Positions 15,963 through 24,082 of a DNA stretch of 64,000 nt are shown here, one piece after another. Origin of the DNA: Spirilliplanes yamanashiensis (GTDB lineage Bacteria; Actinomycetota; Actinomycetes; Mycobacteriales; Micromonosporaceae); contig NZ_BOOY01000036.1 of the NCBI RefSeq assembly GCF_016863475.1, forward strand, positions 248,001 through 312,000, given 5' to 3'. Position 1 is the first letter of the stretch. Every line of letters begins with the position of its first letter. Below the pieces are notes generated by a model. It had not been told where the DNA came from. It saw only the letters and a list, made by a program, of their open reading frames with translations, and searched no databases. The position numbers and the translations under genes were made by a program.

Positions 15963-16418
15963 ATGACCGACACCGCCATCCGGGTGCTCGTCGTCGACGA
16001 CCACCCTCGCTTCGCGGAGCTGCTCGCCGTGGCGCTGCGCGCCCAGAGCGGCCTGTGTTACCTCGGCCACGCCCGCACCGGCGCCGAGGCCGAACGCCTC
16101 GTGGCCGAGCTGCGGCCCGACGTGGTGCTCATGGAGGTGGCGCTGCCCGACGCCGACGGCATCGCCGTGGCGGCCCGGCTCGGCCACACCCACCCCGGCA
16201 CCCGCGTGGTCATGCTGACCGGCCGCACCGAGCCCGCGCTCGTCGCCCGGGCCACCGCCGCCGGCACCGCCGGGTTCCTCACCAAGACCGGCGCGTTCGG
16301 TGACGTGCTGAACGCCGTCCGCACCGCCCACGCCGGCGGCATGACCGTCTCCGCGCACGTGCTGGCCGGCCTGCTGCGCACCCACGAGACCGCTCAGTCC
16401 GGGTCGAACAGCCGGTAG
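15963..16418 (+). CDS. Stand-alone receiver protein with Asp-to-Glu at the phosphosite
   Basis: 151 residues, receiver domain only; no DNA-binding domain follows. It keeps the acidic pair (VVDDHPRF, residues 11-13), the Thr (MLTG) and the Lys (FLTKTG), but the phospho-acceptor position reads LMEVALPDADG, with Glu58 in place of Asp. Asp-to-Glu often mimics the phosphorylated state. ATG 15963 has GGAGA about 5 nt upstream. The divergent pseudokinase is the obvious partner. A TAGACT box at about 15927 may be the promoter. Confidence 0.85.
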   Translation: MTDTAIRVLVVDDHPRFAELLAVALRAQSGLCYLGHARTGAEAERLVAELRPDVVLMEVALPDADGIAVAARLGHTHPGTRVVMLTGRTEPALVARATAAGTAGFLTKTGAFGDVLNAVRTAHAGGMTVSAHVLAGLLRTHETAQSGSNSR

Positions 16419-16763
16419 TGCCGCCCCGCGCACCGGCCCCGGCACCGCCCGGGTCTGCGCGCCCCGCACCAGCCGCACCCCGTGCCGGTCCAGCTCCACG
16501 GCCGGCGCCTCGGCGTGGGCCGTCCCCGCCAGCAGCAGCCCGGCGAGCGCCCCCACCCCGGCCGCCACCGCCACCGTCGGCGTGCGGGGCAGCTCGGCCG
16601 CCCGCGCGATCAGGCCGGGCAGCGGCAGCCGGTCGTGCCCGGCCAGCCACCCGGCCGACCGGGCGAGCAGCCAGCCCAGCCCGGCCCCGGCCAGCGGGAA
16701 CCCGGCCCAGAACAGCGCGTACAGCCAGCGCGGGTGGCGCACCACGATGGGGAGATGGGTCAC
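16394..16763 (-). pseudogene. YqeB-like membrane protein gene, apparently frameshifted or truncated
   Basis: From a GTG at 16763 the frame reads RHPRWLYALFWAGFPLAGAG and continues as two transmembrane helices and the first strand of the YqeB PH-like domain (VELDRHGVRLVRGAQTRAVP). That frame then has no stop until 15939, running antisense through the receiver gene. A one-base shift at the G-run near 16425 instead gives RHYRLFDPD and a stop at 16394. Full YqeB proteins are about twice this length, so the gene is truncated as well. A sequencing error in the G-run is possible. Confidence 0.55.
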
Positions 16764-16878
16764 CGGGGCAGTCTGCGGCGCGGCGGCCGCCCGCGGCGTC
16801 GGCGGACGGTCGCGCGGGCGTCGACTTTGGTCGACGCGTCCTGGACCCCGGTCGACGGCGCTGCGGGCGGGCGCTCGG

Positions 16879-16884
16879 TACGGT
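16879..16884 (+). promoter_or_regulatory. -10 box TACGGT for leaderless kinase mRNA
   Basis: TACGGT, six bases, then GTG at 16891. It decides the kinase start; no Shine-Dalgarno is present. Confidence 0.55.
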
Positions 16885-16890
16885 CGGCTC

Positions 16891-18030
16891 GTGCGGTGGA
16901 CGTGGCGGGACGCGGGCTGGGCGCTGGCCGGCGCGGTCGCCGGCGTGCTCTGGTACCTGCTGGCCGCCTCCGAGGGCGACGAGGGCCTGCCGCCGCGCCC
17001 CGTCGTGCTGGCCGCCACGGCGCTCGCCGCCCTCGCCGTGCTCGCCTGGCGGCGCCGGCGCCCGGTGCTGCTGGCGGCGCTGACCGTCACCGGCGGGGTG
17101 TTCCTCGTCGGGCCGGCCGGGGCGGCGCCGGTCGCCCTGTACGCCGTCGGCCGCTACCGCTCGCGCCGGGTCACCGTCGCGGTGAGCGGCCTCGCCGCCG
17201 TCCTCGTCACCGCCGTGTACGCCGTGTTCGTCCCCGGCGACCGGCTGCTGTTCGGCTTCCTCGTCGCGGTGCACGTGCTGCCGTCCGTCATCGCCGCCGA
17301 GCTCGGCATGCTGGCCCGGTCCCGGCGCGAGCTGCTCGCCGCGCTGGAGGAGCGGGCCCGGCTGGCCGAGGAGGGGCAGCGCCGGCACGCCGAGGAGGCC
17401 CGGCAGGCCGAGCGGGAGCGCATCGCCCGCGAGATGCACGACGTGCTCGCCCACCGGCTGTCGCTGCTCGCCGTGCACGCCGGGGCGCTGGAGTTCGGCG
17501 AGGGCCTCGGCCCGCGCGAGCGGCAGGCCGTCGGCGTCGTCCGGCAGGGCGCGTACGAGGCCCTGGAGGACCTGCGCGAGGTGCTCGGCCTGCTGCGCGC
17601 CGACGGCGGCGACGCCGACCGGCCCCAGCCCACCCTCGCCGACCTGCCCGCCCTCGTCGCGGAGTCCCGGCTCGCGGGCGCGCGGGTCGAGCTGGACCGC
17701 CGGGTGGACGGCGACGTGCCCGGGTCGGTGGGCCGGCACGCGTACCGGGTCGTGCAGGAGGGCCTCACCAACGCCCGCAAGCACGCCGGCGGGGCGCCGG
17801 TGCGCGTGTCGGTGGCCGGCGACGCCGCCGCCGGGCTGACCGTCGAGGTTGTCAACCCCGCCGGGGCTGCCGGGGCGTCCGGGGCGGCCGGTGCGGCGCC
17901 CGCCGTGCCGGGCGGCGGCGCCGGGCTCATCGGGCTCGCCGAGCGGGTGCGGCTGCTCGGCGGCCGGCTCGACCACGGCCGCGCCGGCGGCGACTTCCGG
18001 CTGGTGGCGTGGCTGCCGTGGCGCCCGTGA
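16891..18030 (+). CDS. DesK/NarL-type sensor histidine kinase
   Basis: 379 residues. Four or five N-terminal helices (to about residue 140), a short coiled coil, then the HisKA_3 domain with His183 in IAREMHDVLAHRLSLL, and an HATPase domain with N box EGLTNARKHAGG and GLIGLAERVRLLGG. All catalytic boxes are present, unlike its neighbour at 14886. It should autophosphorylate and pass phosphate to the regulator encoded immediately downstream, with which it overlaps by 4 nt. The signal is unknown. Confidence 0.92.
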   Translation: MRWTWRDAGWALAGAVAGVLWYLLAASEGDEGLPPRPVVLAATALAALAVLAWRRRRPVLLAALTVTGGVFLVGPAGAAPVALYAVGRYRSRRVTVAVSGLAAVLVTAVYAVFVPGDRLLFGFLVAVHVLPSVIAAELGMLARSRRELLAALEERARLAEEGQRRHAEEARQAERERIAREMHDVLAHRLSLLAVHAGALEFGEGLGPRERQAVGVVRQGAYEALEDLREVLGLLRADGGDADRPQPTLADLPALVAESRLAGARVELDRRVDGDVPGSVGRHAYRVVQEGLTNARKHAGGAPVRVSVAGDAAAGLTVEVVNPAGAAGASGAAGAAPAVPGGGAGLIGLAERVRLLGGRLDHGRAGGDFRLVAWLPWRP

Positions 18031-18671
18031 TCCGGGTCCTGCTCGTCGACGACGACGCCCTCGTCCGCGCCGGGCTGGAACTCATGCTGGCCGGCTTCGA
18101 CGGCATCGAGGTGGTCGGCGCGGTCGACGACGGGGCCGCCGTCGCCGCCGCCGTCAACACCCACCGCCCCGACGTCGTGCTCATGGACATCCGGATGCCC
18201 GCCGTCGACGGCCTGACCGCCACCGAGGCGCTGCGCGCCCGCCGGGACCCGCCCGAGGTGATCGTGCTGACGACGTTCGACACCGACGCGCACGTGCTGC
18301 GGGCGCTGCGCGCCGGGGCGAGCGGTTTCCTGCTCAAGCACACCCCGCCGCCCGACATCGCCGCCGCCGTCCGGCGCGTCGCCGCGGGCGAGCCGATCCT
18401 GTCGCCGGAGGTGCTGCGCCGCCTGCTGGGCCGGGTGGCCGCCGCCGGGCCCGACACCCGCCGCGCCGACGCCGCCCGCCGCCTCGACCGGCTCAGCCCC
18501 GGCGAGCGGGACGTGGCGCGGCTCGTCGGCGCCGGGCGCACCAACGCCGAGATCGGCCGCGAGCTGCACATGAGCACCGCCACGGTGAAGGCGTACATGA
18601 CCCGGATCCTGGCCAAGCTGGACGTCGGCAACCGGGTCCAGGTGGCGCTGATCGTGAACGACGCTGCCTGA
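18027..18671 (+). CDS. NarL/FixJ-family response regulator
   Basis: 214 residues. Receiver domain with acidic pair VDDDALVRAG, phospho-acceptor Asp54 (LMDIRMPA), Thr (LTTFD) and Lys (LLKHTPP); LuxR-type helix-turn-helix at the C-terminus (LSPGERDVARLVGAG, then ATVKAYMTRILAKL). Cognate partner of the kinase at 16891: its GTG overlaps the kinase stop as GTGA. An alternative GTG three codons upstream (18018) is possible. Confidence 0.92.
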   Translation: MIRVLLVDDDALVRAGLELMLAGFDGIEVVGAVDDGAAVAAAVNTHRPDVVLMDIRMPAVDGLTATEALRARRDPPEVIVLTTFDTDAHVLRALRAGASGFLLKHTPPPDIAAAVRRVAAGEPILSPEVLRRLLGRVAAAGPDTRRADAARRLDRLSPGERDVARLVGAGRTNAEIGRELHMSTATVKAYMTRILAKLDVGNRVQVALIVNDAA

Positions 18672-18759
18672 CGTTCATCCGGGGACGCCGTTTCTCCGTA
18701 TCAGACGGTGGGGCGCGGCCGGGGGAACCGGGCGCGTGGGGCGATCTGAGGAGGTAGGC

Positions 18760-20259
18760 GTGGACCGTTCGGCGGACGACACCACGGCCTGGGACAGCGA
18801 CGGGCGGCACCGCACCGCGGTGGCCGAGGCGCCGCCGGCGACCGCGGCACCCGCGGCGCCCGGGCGCGGCGGTGGCTCGCCGTCGGCGCACTGGGCCGAC
18901 CGGGACAGCCTGTACAAGCGGCCCGACCGGCCGTTCCGCCGCCCGCCGGCGGAGAACTCCTTCCCCGACCCGTCCGACACCGCCTCCGGGCTGCCGCGCC
19001 AGGTGTCGCCGGACGACACGTCCGGCCGGCACTGGACGGGCGTCGGCGAGCCCACCCGCCGCCCCCGCACCAGCGACCGCGGCGAGACCACCAGCCCCGC
19101 GCCGCGTCCCCGCAAGGGCTTCGGGGCGCGGGGCGCCACCCCGGCGCCGGCCGCGGAACCGCCCGCCGCCGGGCGGGAGGCCGCCGCCCGGCGGGACTTC
19201 GCCCGCGCCGAGCGGCGCAGCGGCGGCCGCGCCGCCCGTCCGGCGCCCGGCACGCCCGCCGCCCCGGCCGACGACCCGGTCCAGCGCGTCGGCGCCGCGC
19301 GCCGCAAGGCCGCCGCCGCGTCGTCGCCGCCGGCCGCCGTCACCGAATCCGCCGCCGAGGGCTCCTTCTTCGGCCCCAACCCGCCGGACGCCCCGGGGGC
19401 GGCCGCCGCGTCCGCCGCCGTCGGCGACCTGACCGGCGAGGGGCGGGAGATCCGCCCGCACCGCGCCGCCCGCAGGGACGCCCCTCCCGGGCCCGCCGCG
19501 GAGCCGGCCCCGGTCCGCGGCCGGCGGCTCGCGGTGGTCGGCCTGATCGTCTCCGGCCTGCTCGCCGGCGGCGCCGGCGCCCTGTACGCCGTCGGCCACA
19601 CCGGCACCGGCGGCCTCGCCACCATCCTGCGCAGCGACGCGACGGCCACCGGCGAGCGCACCGTCGCCGCCCCGCTCGCGGGCCGCGCCGCCGCCACCTT
19701 CGACGTGACCGGCGTGACGGAGCTCGTCACCCTGCGCACCGAGGACCTCGGCAACGACCTCTACCGGATCACCGCCGCCGAGGACAGCGGCGTGCTGCCC
19801 GCGCCGGTGGTCGCGGCCGACACCGTCCGGCTGGGGCTGACCCCGCAGGGCGACGCCGCGGGCGGCCCGGTGGAGATCGTGCTCAGCAACCAGGTCGAGT
19901 GGGCGCTGCGCCTGACCGGCGCCGTGCAGGAGTCCCGCATCGACTTCTCGGCCGGCCGGCTCAGCGGCGTGGAGCTGCGTAGCGCCGCCCGGCGCGTCGA
20001 GCTGGGGATGGGCGCCGCCACCAAGACGGTCGGCGTCACCGTGACCGGCACGATCGACGAGCTGGTGCTGCGCGCCCCCGCCGACAACCCGGTCCGGCTC
20101 AAGCTGCCCAGCGGCGCCAAGACCGTCGCCGCCGGCCAGAAGACGCTGCGCGACGTGGAGCCGGGCGCCACCTTCACCCCGAAGGGCTGGAACACGGACG
20201 GCCGCTACGACGTGACCGTCCCGGCCCGGCCGACCCTGGTGTCGGTCGAGGCGAAGTAG
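18760..20259 (+). CDS. Single-pass membrane protein with long disordered Pro/Ala/Arg N-terminus
   Basis: 499 residues. Residues 1 to about 245 are low-complexity and positively charged; one transmembrane helix follows at about 250-272 (LAVVGLIVSGLLAGGAGALY). The extracytoplasmic part of about 220 residues is beta-rich with repeated DTV/GVEL-type strands and resembles an adhesin-like DUF4097-type beta solenoid only loosely. No catalytic motif. GTG 18760 has GAGGAGG upstream. Probably envelope-associated; I cannot name the family. Confidence 0.72.
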   Translation: MDRSADDTTAWDSDGRHRTAVAEAPPATAAPAAPGRGGGSPSAHWADRDSLYKRPDRPFRRPPAENSFPDPSDTASGLPRQVSPDDTSGRHWTGVGEPTRRPRTSDRGETTSPAPRPRKGFGARGATPAPAAEPPAAGREAAARRDFARAERRSGGRAARPAPGTPAAPADDPVQRVGAARRKAAAASSPPAAVTESAAEGSFFGPNPPDAPGAAAASAAVGDLTGEGREIRPHRAARRDAPPGPAAEPAPVRGRRLAVVGLIVSGLLAGGAGALYAVGHTGTGGLATILRSDATATGERTVAAPLAGRAAATFDVTGVTELVTLRTEDLGNDLYRITAAEDSGVLPAPVVAADTVRLGLTPQGDAAGGPVEIVLSNQVEWALRLTGAVQESRIDFSAGRLSGVELRSAARRVELGMGAATKTVGVTVTGTIDELVLRAPADNPVRLKLPSGAKTVAAGQKTLRDVEPGATFTPKGWNTDGRYDVTVPARPTLVSVEAK

Positions 20260-20272
20260 GGCAATCAGACCC

Positions 20273-20312
20273 GGGAGGGCCGGTGCCGGCAGCCCACGGT
20301 GCCGGCCCTCCC
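20273..20312. terminator. Bidirectional terminator between membrane protein and MFS gene
   Basis: 11-bp outer stem GGGAGGGCCGG with its complement around an 18-nt loop. It sits between two convergent genes. Confidence 0.75.
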
Positions 20313-20332
20313 GTTCGATCCGGCGGCGCGAC

Positions 20333-21451
20333 CTAGGGGCGGGTGCGCACCGCGACCGCGGCCAGGGCCGGCACGACGGCCAGCGCCGCCCAGCCCCACG
20401 GCAGGCCCGCCGCCGCGGCGACGGCGCCGAGCAGCAGCGGGCCGCCCGCGTCGCCCAGCTCCCGGCCCAGCTCCGCCGAGCCCATCGTCGCGCCGAGGCG
20501 TTCCGGCGGGGCGGACGCCGCCAGCGCCGCGAAGCCCAGCGGCGTGACCAGGCCCGCCCCCGCCCCGACCAGGACGGCGGCGGCGACCACGGCGCCCGGG
20601 CCCGGTGCGGCGGCGACGGCCAGCCCGGCGGCGGCGGCCAGCAGACCGGCGGTCAGGCCGGTGCGGGTGCTCAGCCGTCCCGCGTCGAGGGCCCGCCCGG
20701 CCAGCGGCTGCACCACGGCGGTCGTCAGCGCCAGCACCGAGACGGCCGCGCCGGTGACGATCGGGCCCAGCCCCGCCGCCCGGCCCGCCACCGGCAGGAA
20801 GCCGACGCCCGCCGCCAGGGCCGCGGTCGCGGCGGCGAGGGCGGCCGTCGGCTGCCAGAACGCCGGGGCCGACAGCCGGCGCGCCAGGTCGGCCAGGGTC
20901 TGCCGGCGGCGCGGCAGCGGCGGCGTCGCCGGGACGGCCAGCACCGCCCACACCGCGACGACGGCCGCCAGCGCGGCCAGCACCCCGAACAGCAGGCGCA
21001 GCCCGCCGAAGTGGATGATCACGCCGCCGAGCAGCGGGCCCAGCGTCCAGCCGAGGCTCTTCCACAGGCCGTAGCCGCCGAACGCACGGCCCCGCCCGGT
21101 CGCCGGCGCGAGCCGCGCCACCAGCGCCGACGCGGCGGGGGAGAAGGCGGCCGCCGCCGCGCCCTGACCGAGCCGGGCCGCCCACAGCGTGGCGGGGGCG
21201 TCGGCGGCCACGTACAGCAGCGACGCCGCCGCGAACGCGACCAGGCCGCCGAGCAGCACCGCCCGGGCGCCGACCCGGTCGGCGAGCGCCCCGAAGGCGG
21301 GCTTCAGCACCACCTCGGCCAGGTCGTACACGGCCAGCAGCGCGCCCAGCGCCACCAGCGAGCCGATCTCCCCGCCGAGGCTCGCGGCGATGCCGTGCGC
21401 GCCGAAGGCGCTGGTGAAGCCCGCCGCGTAGAGCGGGAGGCGGCCGCTCAG
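20333..21451 (-). CDS. MFS transporter, probable CTG start
   Basis: About 372 residues and 12 hydrophobic helices, with FGALADRVGARAVLLGG as loop 2-3 motif A. No ATG, GTG or TTG exists near the upstream boundary. The first helix begins right after the stop of the FAD enzyme, where CTG overlaps TGA as CTGA, mirroring the GTGA overlap one gene earlier. I take CTG 21451 as the start. Third gene of the serA-led operon; a hydroxyacid or amino-acid-related substrate is a guess from context. Confidence 0.8.
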   Translation of the reverse strand: MSGRLPLYAAGFTSAFGAHGIAASLGGEIGSLVALGALLAVYDLAEVVLKPAFGALADRVGARAVLLGGLVAFAAASLLYVAADAPATLWAARLGQGAAAAAFSPAASALVARLAPATGRGRAFGGYGLWKSLGWTLGPLLGGVIIHFGGLRLLFGVLAALAAVVAVWAVLAVPATPPLPRRRQTLADLARRLSAPAFWQPTAALAAATAALAAGVGFLPVAGRAAGLGPIVTGAAVSVLALTTAVVQPLAGRALDAGRLSTRTGLTAGLLAAAAGLAVAAAPGPGAVVAAAVLVGAGAGLVTPLGFAALAASAPPERLGATMGSAELGRELGDAGGPLLLGAVAAAAGLPWGWAALAVVPALAAVAVRTRP

Positions 21452-22803
21452 CGGAGCAGGACCCCCGGGTTGAGCAGGCCCGCCGGGTCCAGTGCGGCCT
21501 TGACCCGGCGCATCACGTCGATCTCGGCGGCCGACCGGGACAGGCCCAGCCACTCCGCCTTGGCCCGGCCCACGCCGTGCTCCGACGAGATCGACCCGCG
21601 CAGCGACGCCACCAGCCGCAGCACCGCGTCGGTGACCTGCTCGGCCGCGTCGCCCGCGTCGAGGACGTTCACGTGCAGGTTGCCCTCGCCCAGGTGGCCG
21701 AAGACGATGGGCCGGGCGGCGGGCGCGACCGCGGCCACCGTGTCCGGCAGGGCCGCCACCAGCGCCGGCAGCTCGCGCAGCGGCACGCTCACATCCAGCT
21801 TGACGGGCACGCCGGCGGCGCTGATCGCCTCGGTGTGGGTCTCCCGGTACGCCCACAGCCGCGCCACCCCGGTGACGTCGGACGCGACGGTGGCGTCGAG
21901 CACGGCCTCGCACTCGCCGAGCACCTCGAGCACCTCGTCGGTGGCGTCGGCGCGCCCGGCGCTCTCCAGCACCAGGTACGCCGGGTGCGGCGCGTCGAAC
22001 GGGTCGGGCAACCGCCCGTACGCGCGCACCAGCTCCAGCCCGGCGGGCAGGAACAGCTCGGCGGCGCTCAGCCCGGGCAGCCCGGCGCGGGCGGCGGTGA
22101 GCAGGGCGAGCGCGCCCTCGACGCCGTCGACGGCGACCAGCGCGACGGTACGCGCCGGCAGCAGCGGGACCAGCCGCAGCCGCACCCGCGTGATGACGGC
22201 CAGGGTGCCCTCGCTGCCGGCGAGCAGCTGGGTGAGGTCGTAGCCCGTGTTGTCCTTGGTCAGGCCGGACAGCCGGCTGACGACCGTGCCGTCGGCCAGC
22301 ACCGCCTCCACGCCGGTGAGCTGCTCGCGCATGCTGCCGTAGCGGACCACCCGGATGCCGCCCGCGTTGGTGGCGACGAGCCCGCCGACGGTGGCGGCCG
22401 AGCGCGCCGCCAGGTCGACGCCCACGTCGAGGCCGTGCGGCCGGGCGTGCTGCTGCAGCTTCTCCAGGGTGACGCCGGCGCCTGCGGTGACCTGCGCCTC
22501 CAGCGGGTCCACGTCCTCGATCGCGGTGAGCCGCGACAGGCTCAGCAGCACCTCGCCGCCGCCGGGGACGCCGCCGCCGACCAGGCCGGTGTTGCCGCCC
22601 TGCACGACGATCGGCGCGCCCGCCTCGGCGCAGGCCCGCACGACGGCGGCGACCTGGGCGGTGTCGGCGGGGCGCACCACGCAGCGCGCCTCGCCGGTGA
22701 ACCGGCGGGTCCAGTCCGTCTCGTACTGTGCCCGCAGGTCGGCGTCGACGAGCACGTGCGCGTCGCCGACGATCTCCGTCAGGTGCTTCTCGAGCTCGTT
22801 CAC
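21448..22803 (-). CDS. FAD-linked 2-hydroxyacid dehydrogenase (GlcD / D-2-hydroxyglutarate dehydrogenase type)
   Basis: 451 residues of the vanillyl-alcohol-oxidase fold. The FAD-binding PP loop is VVQGGNTGLVGGGVPGGGE near residues 67-85, and the C-terminal FAD_oxidase_C part has VFGHLGEGNLHVNV and SSEHGVGRAK. Such enzymes oxidise D-lactate, glycolate or D-2-hydroxyglutarate. GTG 22803 overlaps the serA-like stop by 4 nt. The coupling to a phosphoglycerate dehydrogenase favours D-2-hydroxyglutarate as substrate (inference; see findings). Confidence 0.88.
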   Translation of the reverse strand: MNELEKHLTEIVGDAHVLVDADLRAQYETDWTRRFTGEARCVVRPADTAQVAAVVRACAEAGAPIVVQGGNTGLVGGGVPGGGEVLLSLSRLTAIEDVDPLEAQVTAGAGVTLEKLQQHARPHGLDVGVDLAARSAATVGGLVATNAGGIRVVRYGSMREQLTGVEAVLADGTVVSRLSGLTKDNTGYDLTQLLAGSEGTLAVITRVRLRLVPLLPARTVALVAVDGVEGALALLTAARAGLPGLSAAELFLPAGLELVRAYGRLPDPFDAPHPAYLVLESAGRADATDEVLEVLGECEAVLDATVASDVTGVARLWAYRETHTEAISAAGVPVKLDVSVPLRELPALVAALPDTVAAVAPAARPIVFGHLGEGNLHVNVLDAGDAAEQVTDAVLRLVASLRGSISSEHGVGRAKAEWLGLSRSAAEIDVMRRVKAALDPAGLLNPGVLLR

Positions 22804-24014
22804 GACAGCACCCGCAGGCGGACGGTGGCGTCCATGGCGCGCAGCTGCTCCAGCACGTCCTCGGCGTAGTTGGCGCCGATGTCGGTGAGCAGGTAGCCCA
22901 GCTCGCCGCGGGTGCTCAGCAGCTGGCCCTCGATGTTGACCTGGTGCTCGGCGAGGATGCTGTTGACCTGCGCCAGCACGCCGGGCACGTTGCGGTGAAC
23001 GTGGGCGATGCGCGACGTACGGGCGCCCTGCGGCAGCGCCACCGACGGCAGGTTGACGCTCAGCGTGGTGTTGCCCTCGCGCACGTAGTGGGCCAGCTTG
23101 TTCGCCACGAAGTCGCCGATGTCGGACTGCGCCTCCTCCGTCGACCCGCCGATGTGCGGGGTGAGGATGACGTTCGGCAGGCCGCGCAGCTCGGAGACGA
23201 ACTCGTCGCCGCGGCCCTTCGGCTCCTTCGGGAACACGTCGACGGCGGCGCCGGCGAGGTGGCCGCTGACCAGCTGCTCGCGCAGCGCGCCGTGGTCGAC
23301 GACGATGCCGCGGGACAGGTTGAGGAACAGCGCGCCCGGCTTCATCCGGGCGAACTGCTCGGCGCCGAAGAAGCCGCTGTTGCCGGGGCGGCCGTCGACG
23401 TGCAGGGTCACCACGTCGGATGTCTCCAGCAGCTCGTCCAGCGTCGAGCAGCGCTGCGCGTTGCCCAGCGCGAGCTTGTCGGCGGTGTCGTAGAACGACA
23501 CGTGCATGCCCAGGTTCTCGGCCAGCACCGACAGCTGGGTGCCGATGTTGCCGTACCCGACGATGCCGAGGCGGCGCCCGCGGACCTCGTGGCTGCCCTC
23601 GGCGGCCTTGTCCCACACGCCGGCGTGCATGCCGGCGTTCTTCTCGGTGAGCCGGCGGGTCATCGCGATGATCTCGGCGAGGGCCAGCTCGACAACGGAC
23701 CGCGTGTTGGAGAACGGCGCGTTGAACACGGCCACGCCGCGCCGCGACGCCGAGCCCAGGTCGATCTGGTCGGTGCCGATGCAGAACGCGCCGATGCCGA
23801 CCAGGGACGTCGCGGCGGCCAGCACCCGGTCGGTGACCTGCGTCTTCGACCGGATGCCGAGCAGGTGGACGCCCGCGATCCGCTCGATCAGCTCGGCCTC
23901 GTCGAGCGCGTTGCGCAGCGACTCCACCCCGAAGCCCTCGGCCTCGAAGCGGGCCACCGCGTCCGGGTGGATGCTCTCGAGGAGCAGGACGCGGACCTTC
24001 TCGTGGTCGATCAT
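22800..24014 (-). CDS. serA: D-3-phosphoglycerate dehydrogenase, E. coli-type with ACT domain
   Basis: 404 residues. Rossmann motif GYGNIGTQL, catalytic Arg in NLSRGIVVD, Glu in DVFPKEP and His in LTPHIGGST. An ACT domain follows from about residue 335 (VHRNVPGVLAQVNSIL), so serine feedback is expected. It lacks the extra ASB domain of the mycobacterial form, matching the E. coli length of about 410. It catalyses the first step of serine synthesis, and E. coli SerA also reduces 2-oxoglutarate. ATG at 24014, weak ribosome binding site. First gene of a three-gene coupled operon. Confidence 0.92.
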   Translation of the reverse strand: MIDHEKVRVLLLESIHPDAVARFEAEGFGVESLRNALDEAELIERIAGVHLLGIRSKTQVTDRVLAAATSLVGIGAFCIGTDQIDLGSASRRGVAVFNAPFSNTRSVVELALAEIIAMTRRLTEKNAGMHAGVWDKAAEGSHEVRGRRLGIVGYGNIGTQLSVLAENLGMHVSFYDTADKLALGNAQRCSTLDELLETSDVVTLHVDGRPGNSGFFGAEQFARMKPGALFLNLSRGIVVDHGALREQLVSGHLAGAAVDVFPKEPKGRGDEFVSELRGLPNVILTPHIGGSTEEAQSDIGDFVANKLAHYVREGNTTLSVNLPSVALPQGARTSRIAHVHRNVPGVLAQVNSILAEHQVNIEGQLLSTRGELGYLLTDIGANYAEDVLEQLRAMDATVRLRVLS

Positions 24015-24082
24015 CTGTGTCCGTTTCGTTGCGGTTGACCTGTCCGGCCGGGGGCTTGCCCGGCCCGGACCCGCCGACCAGC

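Noticed and set aside
15939-16393. Continuation of the YqeB frame through the receiver gene
   Set aside because: Fully antisense to a conserved receiver domain; a frameshift explains the data better.
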